Positions 34,939-42,880 are shown, counted from the first letter of the stretch. The stretch: 45,310 nt of DNA from Terrisporobacter sp. (GCA_029851945.1 JARKUZ010000076.1:1-45310), one strand, 5' to 3'. Notes: generated by a model not told the origin, from the letters alone. Numbers and translations: made by a program.

Positions 34939-35070
34939 TATTTCTATTTTATACAGATCTTTTGTTTGATCATGTATATTCGCGTTAACCCACAAAAGAT
35001 ATGAGTACATATTATACATAGGTATATTAATCCAGTAAGGATATGGATATGATTTAGAAAAATTATACAT
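34897..35070 (-). CDS. Small Tyr-rich protein, hypothetical
   Basis: This 57-residue protein starts at MYNFSKSYPYPYW, with AAAGGAG 8 bases upstream. The first half is rich in Tyr, Asn and Pro (YPYPYWINIPMYNMYSYLLW) and the second half is charged. Tyr-rich short proteins are common in spore coats, but that is only a composition argument. The 3' end of the gene runs into the structured element on the opposite strand. The strong ribosome site is the main evidence that it is real. Confidence 0.45.
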   Translation of the reverse strand: MYNFSKSYPYPYWINIPMYNMYSYLLWVNANIHDQTKDLYKIEIIKRSPLSNQTYPC

Positions 35071-35152
35071 ATTTATCACTCCTTTTATAGACTTTATAAA
35101 ATTATATGATAACTTTTATATAAGGTGATTATTTATCTAGGTAATAATACAT

Positions 35153-35530
35153 TTAGTTATTAGACAATGGATAAGGATGATAACTATGAATATCAGAATG
35201 AATAAGTTTATCATCTTTATCGTAAATATATTTAATTGTGACTACTACTTTATCTCCTTTAGATACATTTTCATATAATTTTTTACTCTCAATAAAGTAA
35301 TCTTCATCATTGTAAGATAGTTTTACAGTACAATTTTCTGATTTATATTCAACAGTATTTAGTAATGGAAAATACTTTTTATCACCTTTAGAGTAATAAA
35401 AGCCTTCAACTGTCATTATATAAGTTCCAAAGGACATCCATTTAGCATTTTTATTTAAATCTATTTTTTTATTTAAATTTGATAATTCTGGTTTATCAAG
35501 AAATTTTTCAAACAAAGACTTATTTTTCAT
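35153..35530 (-). CDS. Hypothetical soluble protein
   Basis: This 125-residue protein has no signal peptide or helix of membrane type. It has a charged N-terminus, then a probable beta-rich block (WMSFGTYIMTVEGFYYSKGDK) and a C-terminal part with KGDKVVVTIKYIYDKDDKLI. No family recognised. A GGGGTG-type site lies upstream of the ATG. It is 40 bases downstream of the permease-prefix gene and may be co-transcribed with the PadR operon. Confidence 0.6.
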   Translation of the reverse strand: MKNKSLFEKFLDKPELSNLNKKIDLNKNAKWMSFGTYIMTVEGFYYSKGDKKYFPLLNTVEYKSENCTVKLSYNDEDYFIESKKLYENVSKGDKVVVTIKYIYDKDDKLIHSDIHSYHPYPLSNN

Positions 35531-35569
35531 ATAGAAGCACCCCTTTTTATTATTTTGTAATAGAATTAT

Positions 35570-36010
35570 TTAATTCCCTTCTATTTTTTTGTTTGTTATA
35601 AGAATTAAAATACTAAGGAGGATTAATATAATTACTGAAGCAGATATTAAAATAAGTAGCCATGATGGGACTATATTTTGAAGATTTTGATATGCAGAAA
35701 AGAATGATGCGCCTAGAAGCCAACCCGTTATATTAACAAATGTCCATCTTAATTTTCTTAGTTTTTTTAATTTTTCTTTTCTAATATCTATTTTTTGTGT
35801 ATAAATGGATCGTAATTCTGTTGTTGTATCACTACCATCATCAAATTGTTTAATTGCTTTATCCTGAGCTTCATCAATTTTACATCCTTGTGCAATAAAT
35901 TCATTTGCTGAAGTTATTAAGTGTTCTTTTAACTCTTCTTTTAGCTCCATGGCTTCTTTGCTATCATCATTTTTATATAGATTATTTAAATAATCTTCTA
36001 TAATTCTCAT
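35570..36010 (-). CDS. Permease prefix domain 1 / DUF1700-like membrane protein
   Basis: This 146-residue protein has an N-terminal helical domain (YLNNLYKNDDSKEAMELKEELKEHL, then EAQDKAIKQFDD), the pattern of the permease prefix domain 1/DUF1700-like region. Two transmembrane helices follow at about 90-107 and 113-138. It starts 3 bases after the PadR gene and shares the PadR operon. PadR genes are often followed by such proteins. Its role may be to modulate membrane or ABC functions; function unknown. Confidence 0.75.
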   Translation of the reverse strand: MRIIEDYLNNLYKNDDSKEAMELKEELKEHLITSANEFIAQGCKIDEAQDKAIKQFDDGSDTTTELRSIYTQKIDIRKEKLKKLRKLRWTFVNITGWLLGASFFSAYQNLQNIVPSWLLILISASVIILILLSILILITNKKIEGN

Positions 36011-36013
36011 AAT

Positions 36014-36340
36014 TTATACCCCCCTATTTAAAAATCTGTTCATAACTTCTTGGATAAAATTCCACTCTTTAATTTTTATTTCTAAATTTGTTTTTCCATC
36101 ATCAGTTATATGGTAGTACTTTCTTCTACTACCTGAATCTTGATCAGCCCAATAAGATTTTATCAACCCCTTAGATTCTAATCTTTTAAGTGAAACATAC
36201 ATGGTGCTATCTTTTAACTCAAATGTAGTTTCATCTTTCACAATTTTTGCAATTTCATAGCCATATGAATCTTTTTGATTTAATATTGACAATATCAAAG
36301 TATCAATATGGCCTTTAAGTAACTCCTTATTTAAATCCAA
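36014..36340 (-). CDS. PadR-family transcriptional regulator
   Basis: This 108-residue protein is typical of the small PadR subgroup: LLKGHIDTLILSILNQKDSYGYEI, then STMYVSLKRLESKGLIKSYW, then SRRKYYHITDDGK. The start is TTG, with GAGGTG 8 bases upstream. A perfect 35-bp palindrome lies between promoter and ribosome site, so strong autorepression is expected. It is the first gene of a two- or three-gene operon. Confidence 0.92.
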   Translation of the reverse strand: MDLNKELLKGHIDTLILSILNQKDSYGYEIAKIVKDETTFELKDSTMYVSLKRLESKGLIKSYWADQDSGSRRKYYHITDDGKTNLEIKIKEWNFIQEVMNRFLNRGV

Positions 36341-36357
36341 AAATATATCACCTCACT

Positions 36358-36392
36358 TTATAAGTTACCTTATAATATAAGGTAACTTATAA
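36358..36392. promoter_or_regulatory. Perfect 35-bp palindromic PadR operator
   Basis: The left arm TTATAAGTTACCTTATA and its exact reverse complement are separated by a single central A at 36375, giving a perfect palindrome from 36358 to 36392. It lies immediately downstream of the PadR promoter. It can also fold as an RNA hairpin, but there is no T run after it. Confidence 0.85.
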
Positions 36393-36396
36393 TATA

Positions 36397-36425
36397 ATAG
36401 TAGTATGTTTGGTAAAAGTTTACAA
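36397..36425 (-). promoter_or_regulatory. Promoter of the PadR operon
   Basis: On the minus strand -35 TTGTAA (36420-36425), a 17-base spacer and -10 TACTAT (36397-36402), just upstream of the palindrome. The remaining 36426-36678 is AT-rich leader between divergent genes with no other clear feature. Confidence 0.55.
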
Positions 36426-36678
36426 GTGGAATTTGGATTTATATTTATATATTTGATTTCATAAACTGTAAAGATTATATGTAAAAATATAAATAGTAAG
36501 TTTATTACTATGTTCTTCATACATTGATCGATAAATTCTGGACTTATATCGTGGAATAAGTGTGTCTATGATATAATAATAAAAAATAAATTTAATAATT
36601 AGGTGAACATATATTAAAAATAATCTAATTGAAATATAAGATTTTATTTTAATAAAATATAAATACAGGAGTACTTTA

Positions 36679-37035
36679 ATGAGTGAAAAGATAAAATTAT
36701 GTGAGTGCAATGTAATACATGAAGATGTAGTAAATTATGTAAAAGAAAATATGCCAAAATCTAAATCTATAAACAACTTAACAGAATTCTTTAAAATTAT
36801 GGGAGATAATACTAGAATACAGATTTTATGCGCTTTAGCACAAAGTGAAATGTGTGTATGTGATTTAGTATCTGTAGTAAATGTAAGTAGATCTGCCATG
36901 TCACATCAGTTAAGAATATTAAGACATGCTCATCTAGTTAAATCTAGAAGAGAAGGTAAAAATATATTTTACTCTTTAGATGATGATCATGTAAAATCAG
37001 TTATACAAATGTCATTGGAACATACAGAAGAATAA
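36679..37035 (+). CDS. ArsR/SmtB-family metal sensor, CadC-like
   Basis: This 118-residue winged-helix repressor resembles staphylococcal CadC. The N-terminal Cys8 and Cys10 and the EMCVCDL motif (Cys59, Cys61) correspond to the Cd/Pb/Zn thiolate site. Asp102, His104, His115 and Glu118 match the spacing of the second zinc site in the last helix. The DNA-binding helix is VVNVSRSAMSHQLRILRHAHLV. It probably releases DNA on binding cadmium, lead or zinc. The usual partner, a CadA-type efflux ATPase, is not adjacent; only a gene remnant follows. The start follows CAGGAG. Confidence 0.9.
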   Translation: MSEKIKLCECNVIHEDVVNYVKENMPKSKSINNLTEFFKIMGDNTRIQILCALAQSEMCVCDLVSVVNVSRSAMSHQLRILRHAHLVKSRREGKNIFYSLDDDHVKSVIQMSLEHTEE

Positions 37036-37049
37036 ATATAATCATTAGT

Positions 37050-37079
37050 ATGCTACGGGAATTACCTGTAGCATTTTTC
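37050..37079 (+). terminator. Terminator after the ArsR-family gene
   Basis: ATGCTAC and GTAGCAT pair around GGGAATTACCT, with GG/CC closing inside, followed by T5. Confidence 0.8.
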
Positions 37080-37085
37080 TATTCC

Positions 37086-37182
37086 AAGCAAGTATACAGA
37101 GTATTGGAAATTTGACAATATAAATGGAAGATGGCTATTAGATGAAATTAAACAAGTATATGAACTAGAAGAAATAATTTAA
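37086..37182 (+). pseudogene. C-terminal remnant of a Tim44-like or related protein gene
   Basis: The frame at 37090 reads KYTEYWKFDNINGRWLLDEI and then KQVYELEEII before a stop at 37180. The E-Y-W-x-F, then W-L-L-D-E-I pattern is the typical end of Tim44-like/NTF2-fold proteins. There is no start codon or ribosome site and the preceding ArsR terminator is in the way, so this is the tail of a deleted gene. Confidence 0.55.
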
Positions 37183-37194
37183 ATAAGTTAAAAG

Positions 37195-37222
37195 AAGGAT
37201 GTGTATAAGACATCCTTTTTTA
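37195..37222 (+). terminator. Terminator after the gene remnant
   Basis: AAGGATGT and ACATCCTT pair around GTATAAG, followed by T6. It presumably belonged to the now-deleted gene. Confidence 0.75.
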
Positions 37223-37268
37223 TTATTATATTTCAACAAGATTATTTCATAGAGTTTTTTAAAAATAC

Positions 37269-37320
37269 TTGCAATATAAATTGTATTACTGTATTATTGT
37301 ATTAAAGTATTAATACAATA
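37269..37320 (+). promoter_or_regulatory. Promoter and operator of the GntR-ABC operon
   Basis: -35 TTGCAA (37269-37274), a 17-base spacer and -10 TATTAT (37292-37297). The perfect inverted repeat TATTGTATTA-AAGTAT-TAATACAATA (37295-37320) begins in the -10 and covers the transcription start, as in YtrA-type autorepression. A half-copy TTGTATTA also sits in the spacer at 37281-37288. Confidence 0.7.
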
Positions 37321-37332
37321 GGAAGTGAAGAG

Positions 37333-37701
37333 ATGGAATGGTATATCGATAATAATAAACCTGTATATATCCAGCTTGTTGAACAATTAAAATCAAAGAT
37401 AATATCAGGAGAATTTAAACCTGGGGATAAGATAGATTCAGTTAGAAATTTGGCACAAGAAGCTGAGGTTAATCCAAATACAATGCAAAAAGCTTTAGTA
37501 GAATTGGAAAGGCAAGGTTTAGTTTTTAGTAAAAGAACTAGTGGCAGATTCATAACAGATAACGAGGAGATGATTAAATCAAAGAAAGAGGAATTAGCTG
37601 GTGAAGAAATAAGAAACTTAAAAATAAATTTAGAAAGATTAGGTTTTAGCAAGGCAGAGATAATTCAACTTGTTATATGTAATATAAGGGAGGAAAATTA
37701 A
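37333..37701 (+). CDS. GntR-family regulator, YtrA type
   Basis: This 122-residue protein has the winged helix near its N-terminus: PVYIQLVEQLKSKIISGEFKPGDKI, then SVRNLAQEAEVNPNTMQKALVELERQGL. Only a short helical tail follows, which is the mark of the YtrA subfamily. It is immediately followed by an ABC ATPase (no gap) and a permease, the standard YtrA arrangement in which the regulator senses cell-envelope stress and represses its own operon. Confidence 0.93.
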   Translation: MEWYIDNNKPVYIQLVEQLKSKIISGEFKPGDKIDSVRNLAQEAEVNPNTMQKALVELERQGLVFSKRTSGRFITDNEEMIKSKKEELAGEEIRNLKINLERLGFSKAEIIQLVICNIREEN

Positions 37702-38400
37702 ATGGGAAATATCGTGGAATTTAAAGATGTCCATAAAAGTTATAGCAAGAAAGAAGTATTAAAGGGATTAAATTTAAATATACCAAAAGGGAAAATAGTA
37801 GGATTACTAGGTCCAAATGGTAGTGGAAAAACTACTATGATTAAATTAATGAATGGACTACTTCAACCAGATAGAGGAAGTATAGAAATAAATGGAATGA
37901 AGCCATCTAAAGAAACTAAAAAAATAGTTTCATATTTACCAGAGAGAACTTATTTAAATGACTGGATGAAAGTCAAGGATATATTAGAATTTTTCTATGA
38001 TTTCTATGAAGACTTCGATGTACAAAAAGCTAATGAAATGATTAATTCTTTAAAAATAGATAAAAATGAAAAACTAAAAAGCATGTCTAAGGGTACAAAA
38101 GAAAAGGTTCAGCTAATATTAGTAATGTCTAGAAAAGCTGATTTATATATACTTGATGAACCAATAGGTGGTGTTGATCCAGCAGCAAGAAGTTATATAC
38201 TAAAAACTATTTTAACTAATTATAATGAAGACTCTACTTTATTAATTGCAACACACCTAATTAGTGAGATTGAAAATATTTGTGATGATATATTATTTAT
38301 ATCTAATGGAGAAATAGTACTTCAAGGGAATGTGGACGAAATTAGAGAAGATAAAGGAAAATCTATAGATGCATTATTTAGGGAGGAATTTAAATGTTAG
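37702..38400 (+). CDS. ABC transporter ATPase (YtrB/BcrA-like)
   Basis: This 232-residue ATPase has Walker A GPNGSGKTT at about 37-45, Walker B LYILDEPIGGVDP and the H-loop LIATHL. The signature is degenerate, MSKGTKEKV in place of LSGGQ, which is usual for this YtrB/DUF-type branch. The C-terminal ISNGEIVLQGNVDEI is typical of drug- or bacitracin-type exporters. It starts directly at the GntR stop and overlaps the permease by 7 bases. Substrate unknown. Confidence 0.9.
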   Translation: MGNIVEFKDVHKSYSKKEVLKGLNLNIPKGKIVGLLGPNGSGKTTMIKLMNGLLQPDRGSIEINGMKPSKETKKIVSYLPERTYLNDWMKVKDILEFFYDFYEDFDVQKANEMINSLKIDKNEKLKSMSKGTKEKVQLILVMSRKADLYILDEPIGGVDPAARSYILKTILTNYNEDSTLLIATHLISEIENICDDILFISNGEIVLQGNVDEIREDKGKSIDALFREEFKC

Positions 38401-39242
38401 GTAAATTAATAAAATATGAATTTAAAGCTTGTGGTAGAACTTTTTTTCCAATATATATAAGTATTTTAGTTTTAGCAGCAATAAATGGTTTATTTAATAA
38501 CTATAATATTTTTAATATAAATATGGAGGATGGGGGAACATATCTAAATTTTTCCATAGAGGATATTAAAGGAATATTTATGCTAGTATTGGTTGCTTTG
38601 TTTGTAGCTTTATTTGTGATTACTATAGTTCTTACAATACAACGATTTAAGAAAAGTTTATTAGAGGATGAAGGATATTTAATGTTCACTTTACCAGTAA
38701 GCACTAAAAACCTTATTCTATCTAAATATTTAGTTGCACTTATATTTGTTGTACTTAGTGCTTTAATAGGAATAGCATCATTTATTATCGTAGGATTGTT
38801 TTCTGGAGGAATAGGATTTTCAGATTTGGCAAATATGTTTAGTCAAGATATATTTGTTGGATATGATTCAAGTGCTGAGTTTTGGAGATTTGCAATATTT
38901 TCAATTATATATTTATTACTAATGTATAGTATTTTCATATTTACTGTATATTTAGCTATATCTGTTGGGCAGTTTCCACAGTTTAATAAACATAGAGTAG
39001 CAGCAGGAGTAGTAGCTTTCTTTATAATAAATATGATAGTAAATTATTTACAAGGTTTTATTAGTAGATATTTAGGTCTAAATAATGTAGATTATGATGG
39101 GGTTACAGGAGTTGCATCAAATATTTCAACTATTTTTTTTGAGTGGTATGATTTAATTGCAGTAATATTGAATATATTGATATTAGTAATATTATTTATG
39201 GGAACTAATTGGATATTAAATAAAAATTTAAATTTAGAATAA
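38394..39242 (+). CDS. ABC transporter permease
   Basis: This 282-residue membrane protein has about six helices. It starts MLGKLIKYEFKACGRTFFPIY, the usual opening of ABC-2-type/DUF permeases in GntR-ABC operons, and carries the LLEDEGYLMFTLPVSTKNLILSK cytoplasmic motif. It overlaps the ATPase gene by 7 bases, so they are translationally coupled. It is probably a stress-induced exporter of an unknown envelope-active compound. Confidence 0.87.
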   Translation: MLGKLIKYEFKACGRTFFPIYISILVLAAINGLFNNYNIFNINMEDGGTYLNFSIEDIKGIFMLVLVALFVALFVITIVLTIQRFKKSLLEDEGYLMFTLPVSTKNLILSKYLVALIFVVLSALIGIASFIIVGLFSGGIGFSDLANMFSQDIFVGYDSSAEFWRFAIFSIIYLLLMYSIFIFTVYLAISVGQFPQFNKHRVAAGVVAFFIINMIVNYLQGFISRYLGLNNVDYDGVTGVASNISTIFFEWYDLIAVILNILILVILFMGTNWILNKNLNLE

Positions 39243-39245
39243 TAT

Positions 39246-39277
39246 AAAAAGTGCCAATATAATAATTGGTGCTTTTA
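39246..39277 (+). terminator. Terminator of the GntR-ABC operon
   Basis: AAAAGTGCCAAT and ATTGGTGCTTTT pair (one G-U) around ATAATA, then ATTTTATT. Confidence 0.8.
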
Positions 39278-39419
39278 TTTTATTAAAAAAAGTTGCAAAC
39301 ACAACTAAGTCATTATATAATAGTTGATATGCAATTTTACAGATTATATAAACGTGATTGATAAGCGGGTATACTAAAAAAATTATGAATAAATCAAAAT
39401 ATAAAATAGGAGGACATTA

Positions 39420-40790
39420 ATGAATAACAATCAACAAATTTTAGGGACAGAACCTATAGGGAAATTACTTTTGAGATATTCGCTACCAGCAATAATAGGT
39501 ATGATGGTAAATGGATTATATAATGTAGTAGATAGAATATTTATAGGTAATATGCCAGGAGTTGGACCACTTGCTATAACTGGTTTAGGTGTTACAATGC
39601 CTGTAATGACTATAATATTAGCCTTTGGTATGCTTATAGGTATAGGAACTGCTACTAATATTTCTATTAAGTTAGGACAAGGTAAAAAAGACGAAGCAGA
39701 AAAACTTATAGGAAATTCAATTACCTTAGCAGTAATAGTTGGATTAATAATAATGGTAGTTGGATTAATATTTGGAGACCAGATACTTCAATTATTTGGA
39801 GCTAGTGCAGATAGTTTAGAATATGCAAAAGCATATATTAATATAATATTACTAGGAACTGTATTTAATATGATAGGATTCATTTTCAATAGTACTATCA
39901 GAGGGGATGGTAATCCAAAACTTTCTGCAACAATAATGGTTGTGGGATGTGTGTTAAATATAATTTTAGATGCAGTATTTATTTTTGTACTTGGGATAGG
40001 AATAAAAGGTGCAGCATTAGCAACTATTATAGCTCAGTTCACTACTGCTGTTTGGGGATTATCTTATTATACAAAAGGAAAATCTAATTTAAAATTAAAA
40101 AAAGCTAATTTAAAATTAGATAAATCATTAGTATCTATTATAATTGCAATAGGAGCAGCTCCGTTTGCTATGCAATTAGCAGCAAGCGGTGTTCAAGTAA
40201 TAAGCAATAATGCACTTAGAACTTATGGTGGAGACTTAGCTATAGGTGCTATGGCTACTATAAACTCTATAATAATGATGGTAGGAATGCCAATAGTAGG
40301 TATAAGTCAAGGAGCACAGCCTATAATAGGGTTTAACTATGGATGTAAAAAATATGATAGAGTAGAAAAAACTCTTAAATTAGCTACAATAGCTGCTACT
40401 CTAGGATTAACTATAGGTTGGGCAGTTGTTCAATTATATCCGGAATCAATAGTAAGTATGTTTAATAGCAATGCAGAGCTTGTAAAGATATCAGTAGATG
40501 GAATAAGAAAATATTTATTCATGATGCCTTTAATAGGAATGTCTATGATTGGCTCAAACTATATTCAATCGATTGGTAATGCTAAGCAATCAATGTTCTT
40601 AGGTCTACTTAGACAGGTAATATTATTAGTTCCTATGATGCTTATTTTACCAAAGTTTTTAGGGTTAGATGGTGTTTGGTTCTCTCAACCAGTAGCAGAT
40701 GTAATATCTTTTATAATAACATTTATATTAGTTAGTAGAGAAGTTAAATCTCATAAAAAGGTAGATACAGATATAGAATATGTAGCTTAA
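39420..40790 (+). CDS. MATE-family efflux transporter
   Basis: This 456-residue protein has 12 helices. It begins PIGKLLLRYSLPAIIGMMVNGLYNVVDRIFIG, the MatE opening, with an internal repeat whose second half has PIVGISQGAQPIIGFNYG. It exports cationic drugs or metabolites with Na+ or H+. The start follows AGGAGG. It is monocistronic with its own terminator. It belongs to the MepA-like branch by the opening motif, but substrate is not predictable. Confidence 0.92.
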   Translation: MNNNQQILGTEPIGKLLLRYSLPAIIGMMVNGLYNVVDRIFIGNMPGVGPLAITGLGVTMPVMTIILAFGMLIGIGTATNISIKLGQGKKDEAEKLIGNSITLAVIVGLIIMVVGLIFGDQILQLFGASADSLEYAKAYINIILLGTVFNMIGFIFNSTIRGDGNPKLSATIMVVGCVLNIILDAVFIFVLGIGIKGAALATIIAQFTTAVWGLSYYTKGKSNLKLKKANLKLDKSLVSIIIAIGAAPFAMQLAASGVQVISNNALRTYGGDLAIGAMATINSIIMMVGMPIVGISQGAQPIIGFNYGCKKYDRVEKTLKLATIAATLGLTIGWAVVQLYPESIVSMFNSNAELVKISVDGIRKYLFMMPLIGMSMIGSNYIQSIGNAKQSMFLGLLRQVILLVPMMLILPKFLGLDGVWFSQPVADVISFIITFILVSREVKSHKKVDTDIEYVA

Positions 40791-40810
40791 AATATTAAAT
40801 ATTAAATATT

Positions 40811-40844
40811 AGGTATTAGTCTATTGGCTGGTACCTATTTTTTT
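40811..40844 (+). terminator. Terminator after the MATE gene
   Basis: AGGTATTAGTC and GGCTGGTACCT pair with G-U pairs around TATT, followed by T7. AATATT-type AT repeats lie just upstream. Confidence 0.75.
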
Positions 40845-41125
40845 GATATGTATTGAATTTAATAATTAATTTTATATTTAATCTCTTTGACAAAAGTAAA
40901 TAAATGATATAATATAAACATGAAAATTTATGAGGGAGTGTTATTTATTAGAAATTTAAAACTTGTAATGACGTCAAATAAGGGGAAATATATTAAAAAA
41001 ATAAATTATAGTAAATATAAAAAAGTTATTATAAAATAATATGTATTCTAAACATTTATTAAATAAATTTCTAATAAATAAGAGCTATAATCAAACCAAT
41101 AATTAAAATCGAGGAGTGGGATATT
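40845..41125 (+). other. Intergenic region with a strong promoter but only a 39-codon frame
   Basis: A -35 TTGACA at 40887-40892 with TATAAT at 40908-40913 (15-base spacer) or TAATAT at 40910-40915 (17-base) is a strong promoter 210 bases before the GntR-family start. Behind it a short frame from ATG 40920 runs 39 codons to a stop at 41037-41039 (it contains KLVMTSNKGKYIKK). The frame would be nearly leaderless. A GAGGGAG sequence lies inside it. It may be a leader region of the GntR-family gene or a gene remnant. Confidence 0.4.
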
Positions 41126-41809
41126 TTGATATTATATGAAAAGAAAGAAAAAGAGAAAGGTAAAGACTATGCTTATAGGGTATTAAAAGATAATATTATG
41201 ACTTTGAACTTAAAACCAGGGGAATTATTAAGTGAGGCTGATTTATCTGAGAAGCTAGGAATATCTAGGACACCAATAAGAGAGGTGTTAATGAGATTGA
41301 AAAATGAACATTTAATAGAAGTAAAGCCTCAAACAGGGACATATATATCGTTAATAGATAGCAATATGATAGAACAAGCTGTATTCATGAGATATACATT
41401 AGAAAAAGAAGTATTAAAAGAGTTATGTAATGGAATTAGCGATGATATTTTAATGGAATTAGAGAAGAATTTATTTGCACAAAAGTTAGTTGCCAATAAA
41501 GTTGATTCAGCAATTGAGTTTCATGAATTAGACCAGGAATTTCACGAGTTATTATTCAAAGGAGCTAATAAAGGGGATATATGGAATAGCATATTAAATA
41601 TAAGTACTCATTACAACCGTATGAGATTATTAATAGAACTCAGAGCTGATAAAAAGAAAAACATAAAAGATCACGAATACTATTTAAATGCAATTAAAAA
41701 TAAATCACCAGAAGGAATAGATGAAATTATAACATCTCATATAAAAAAATCTACTCAGGACTGGCTAAAAATCGCAGAAGAAAATGACTTAATTAAGTAT
41801 TTAAAATAG
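41126..41809 (+). CDS. GntR-family regulator, FadR/FCD type
   Basis: This 227-residue protein starts with TTG, GAGGAG lying 9 bases upstream. The N-terminal winged helix includes LKPGELLSEADLSEKLGISRTPIREVLMRL. The C-terminal FCD ligand-binding domain includes EFHELDQEFHELLFKGANKG with the metal-type His/Asp residues and a late DHEYYLNAI with another His. FCD regulators often sense hexuronates or related acids (UxuR/ExuR). It is encoded just before the fructuronate/KDG operon, whose promoter carries a matching palindrome, so it is very likely its regulator. Confidence 0.9.
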   Translation: MILYEKKEKEKGKDYAYRVLKDNIMTLNLKPGELLSEADLSEKLGISRTPIREVLMRLKNEHLIEVKPQTGTYISLIDSNMIEQAVFMRYTLEKEVLKELCNGISDDILMELEKNLFAQKLVANKVDSAIEFHELDQEFHELLFKGANKGDIWNSILNISTHYNRMRLLIELRADKKKNIKDHEYYLNAIKNKSPEGIDEIITSHIKKSTQDWLKIAEENDLIKYLK

Positions 41810-41856
41810 TAACAAGTATCAGGAACAGATATAATGATTTTAAGATTTAAGTTAGG

Positions 41857-41889
41857 AGGTTAATGGAATATACTTCATTAACTTTTTTT
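41857..41889 (+). terminator. Terminator after the GntR-family gene
   Basis: AGGTTAATG and CATTAACTT pair around 10 bases, followed by T6. Confidence 0.75.
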
Positions 41890-41944
41890 ATTCTTTGATA
41901 GAAAAATAACAAGAACAAAGCTATAATATTTTGTAGGAAAAAGC

Positions 41945-41976
41945 TTGCATAATTTTTGTGTGTATGCTAGTATACA
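41945..41976 (+). promoter_or_regulatory. Promoter and operator of the uxuB-kdgA-kdgK-uxuA operon
   Basis: -35 TTGCAT (41945-41950), a 17-base spacer and -10 TAGTAT (41968-41973). The near-perfect palindrome TGTATGCTAGTATACA (41961-41976; a single mismatched pair) covers the -10 and resembles FadR-type GntR sites. Confidence 0.65.
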
Positions 41977-42028
41977 AGTATGAATAAAACTTGTTTATAA
42001 TTATGTACAAATTCAGGAGGAGAGCAAC

Positions 42029-42880
42029 ATGAAATTACCATTAAATGTAGATTTAAAGAACAAAGTAGCAGTTGTAACAGGGGGAACAGGAGTATTATGC
42101 GGAGCTATGGCAGACGCACTAGCTGAGTGTGGAGCTAAAGTAGCAATACTTGCATTAAACCAAGAATCATGTGACGCTAAAGCTGAACAAATAAAAGCTA
42201 AAGGTGGAACTGCTATAGGTATAGAAACTAATGTTTTAAATAAAGAGAGTATAAAAAATGCTCATGAAATAATATTAAAAGAATTCGGTCCATGTGACAT
42301 ATTAATAAATGGAGCTGGTGGAAACCATCCAAAAGGAACTACAACTAATGAATACTTATTACCAGAAGATTTAGATAATGAAGAATTAACTACTTTCTTT
42401 GATTTAGATCCAGAAGGTGTAAACTTTGTATTTAACTTAAACTTCTTAGGAACATTACTTCCATCACAAGAGTTTTCAAAAGATATGATAAACAGAGAAG
42501 GTGCAACTATAATAAACATATCATCAATGAATGCTTACACACCTTTAACTAAAATACCTGCATACTCAGGAGCTAAAGCTGCTGTAAGTAACTTTACTCA
42601 ATGGTTAGCAGTGCATATGTCAAAAGTTGGAATAAGAGTAAACGCTATAGCTCCAGGATTCTTCGTAACAGCACAAAATGAAAAATTATTATTCAACGAA
42701 GATGGAACTCCAACACCAAGAAGTGAAAAAATATTAAACAGTACTCCAATGGGAAGATTTGGAGAAGCTCATGAATTATTAGGAACATTATTATACTTAG
42801 TAAATAGTGATGCATCTGGATTTGTTAATGGAGTATGTATACCAGTAGATGGAGCATTCTCAGCTTATTCAGGAGTTTAA
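42029..42880 (+). CDS. uxuB: SDR-type D-mannonate oxidoreductase (fructuronate reductase)
   Basis: This 283-residue short-chain dehydrogenase has a Rossmann start VVTGGTGVLCG at about 15-25, NGAGGNHPK at about 94-102, catalytic Ser around 165-166 and Tyr179-x3-Lys183. The C-terminal PRSEKILNSTPMGRFGEAHEL and VNGVCIPVDGAFSAYSGV segments match the SDR form of UxuB found in Firmicutes (YjmF) rather than the larger E. coli UxuB. It reduces fructuronate to mannonate. The start follows AGGAGGAG. It is followed after 26 bases by kdgA, with kdgK and uxuA beyond, which confirms the pathway. Confidence 0.88.
   Translation: MKLPLNVDLKNKVAVVTGGTGVLCGAMADALAECGAKVAILALNQESCDAKAEQIKAKGGTAIGIETNVLNKESIKNAHEIILKEFGPCDILINGAGGNHPKGTTTNEYLLPEDLDNEELTTFFDLDPEGVNFVFNLNFLGTLLPSQEFSKDMINREGATIINISSMNAYTPLTKIPAYSGAKAAVSNFTQWLAVHMSKVGIRVNAIAPGFFVTAQNEKLLFNEDGTPTPRSEKILNSTPMGRFGEAHELLGTLLYLVNSDASGFVNGVCIPVDGAFSAYSGV

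Noticed and set aside
36459..36710. An 83-codon frame on - between the PadR and ArsR genes
   Set aside because: No ribosome site, overlaps the start of the clearly real ArsR-family gene, and has only AT-driven Ile/Tyr/Phe composition.
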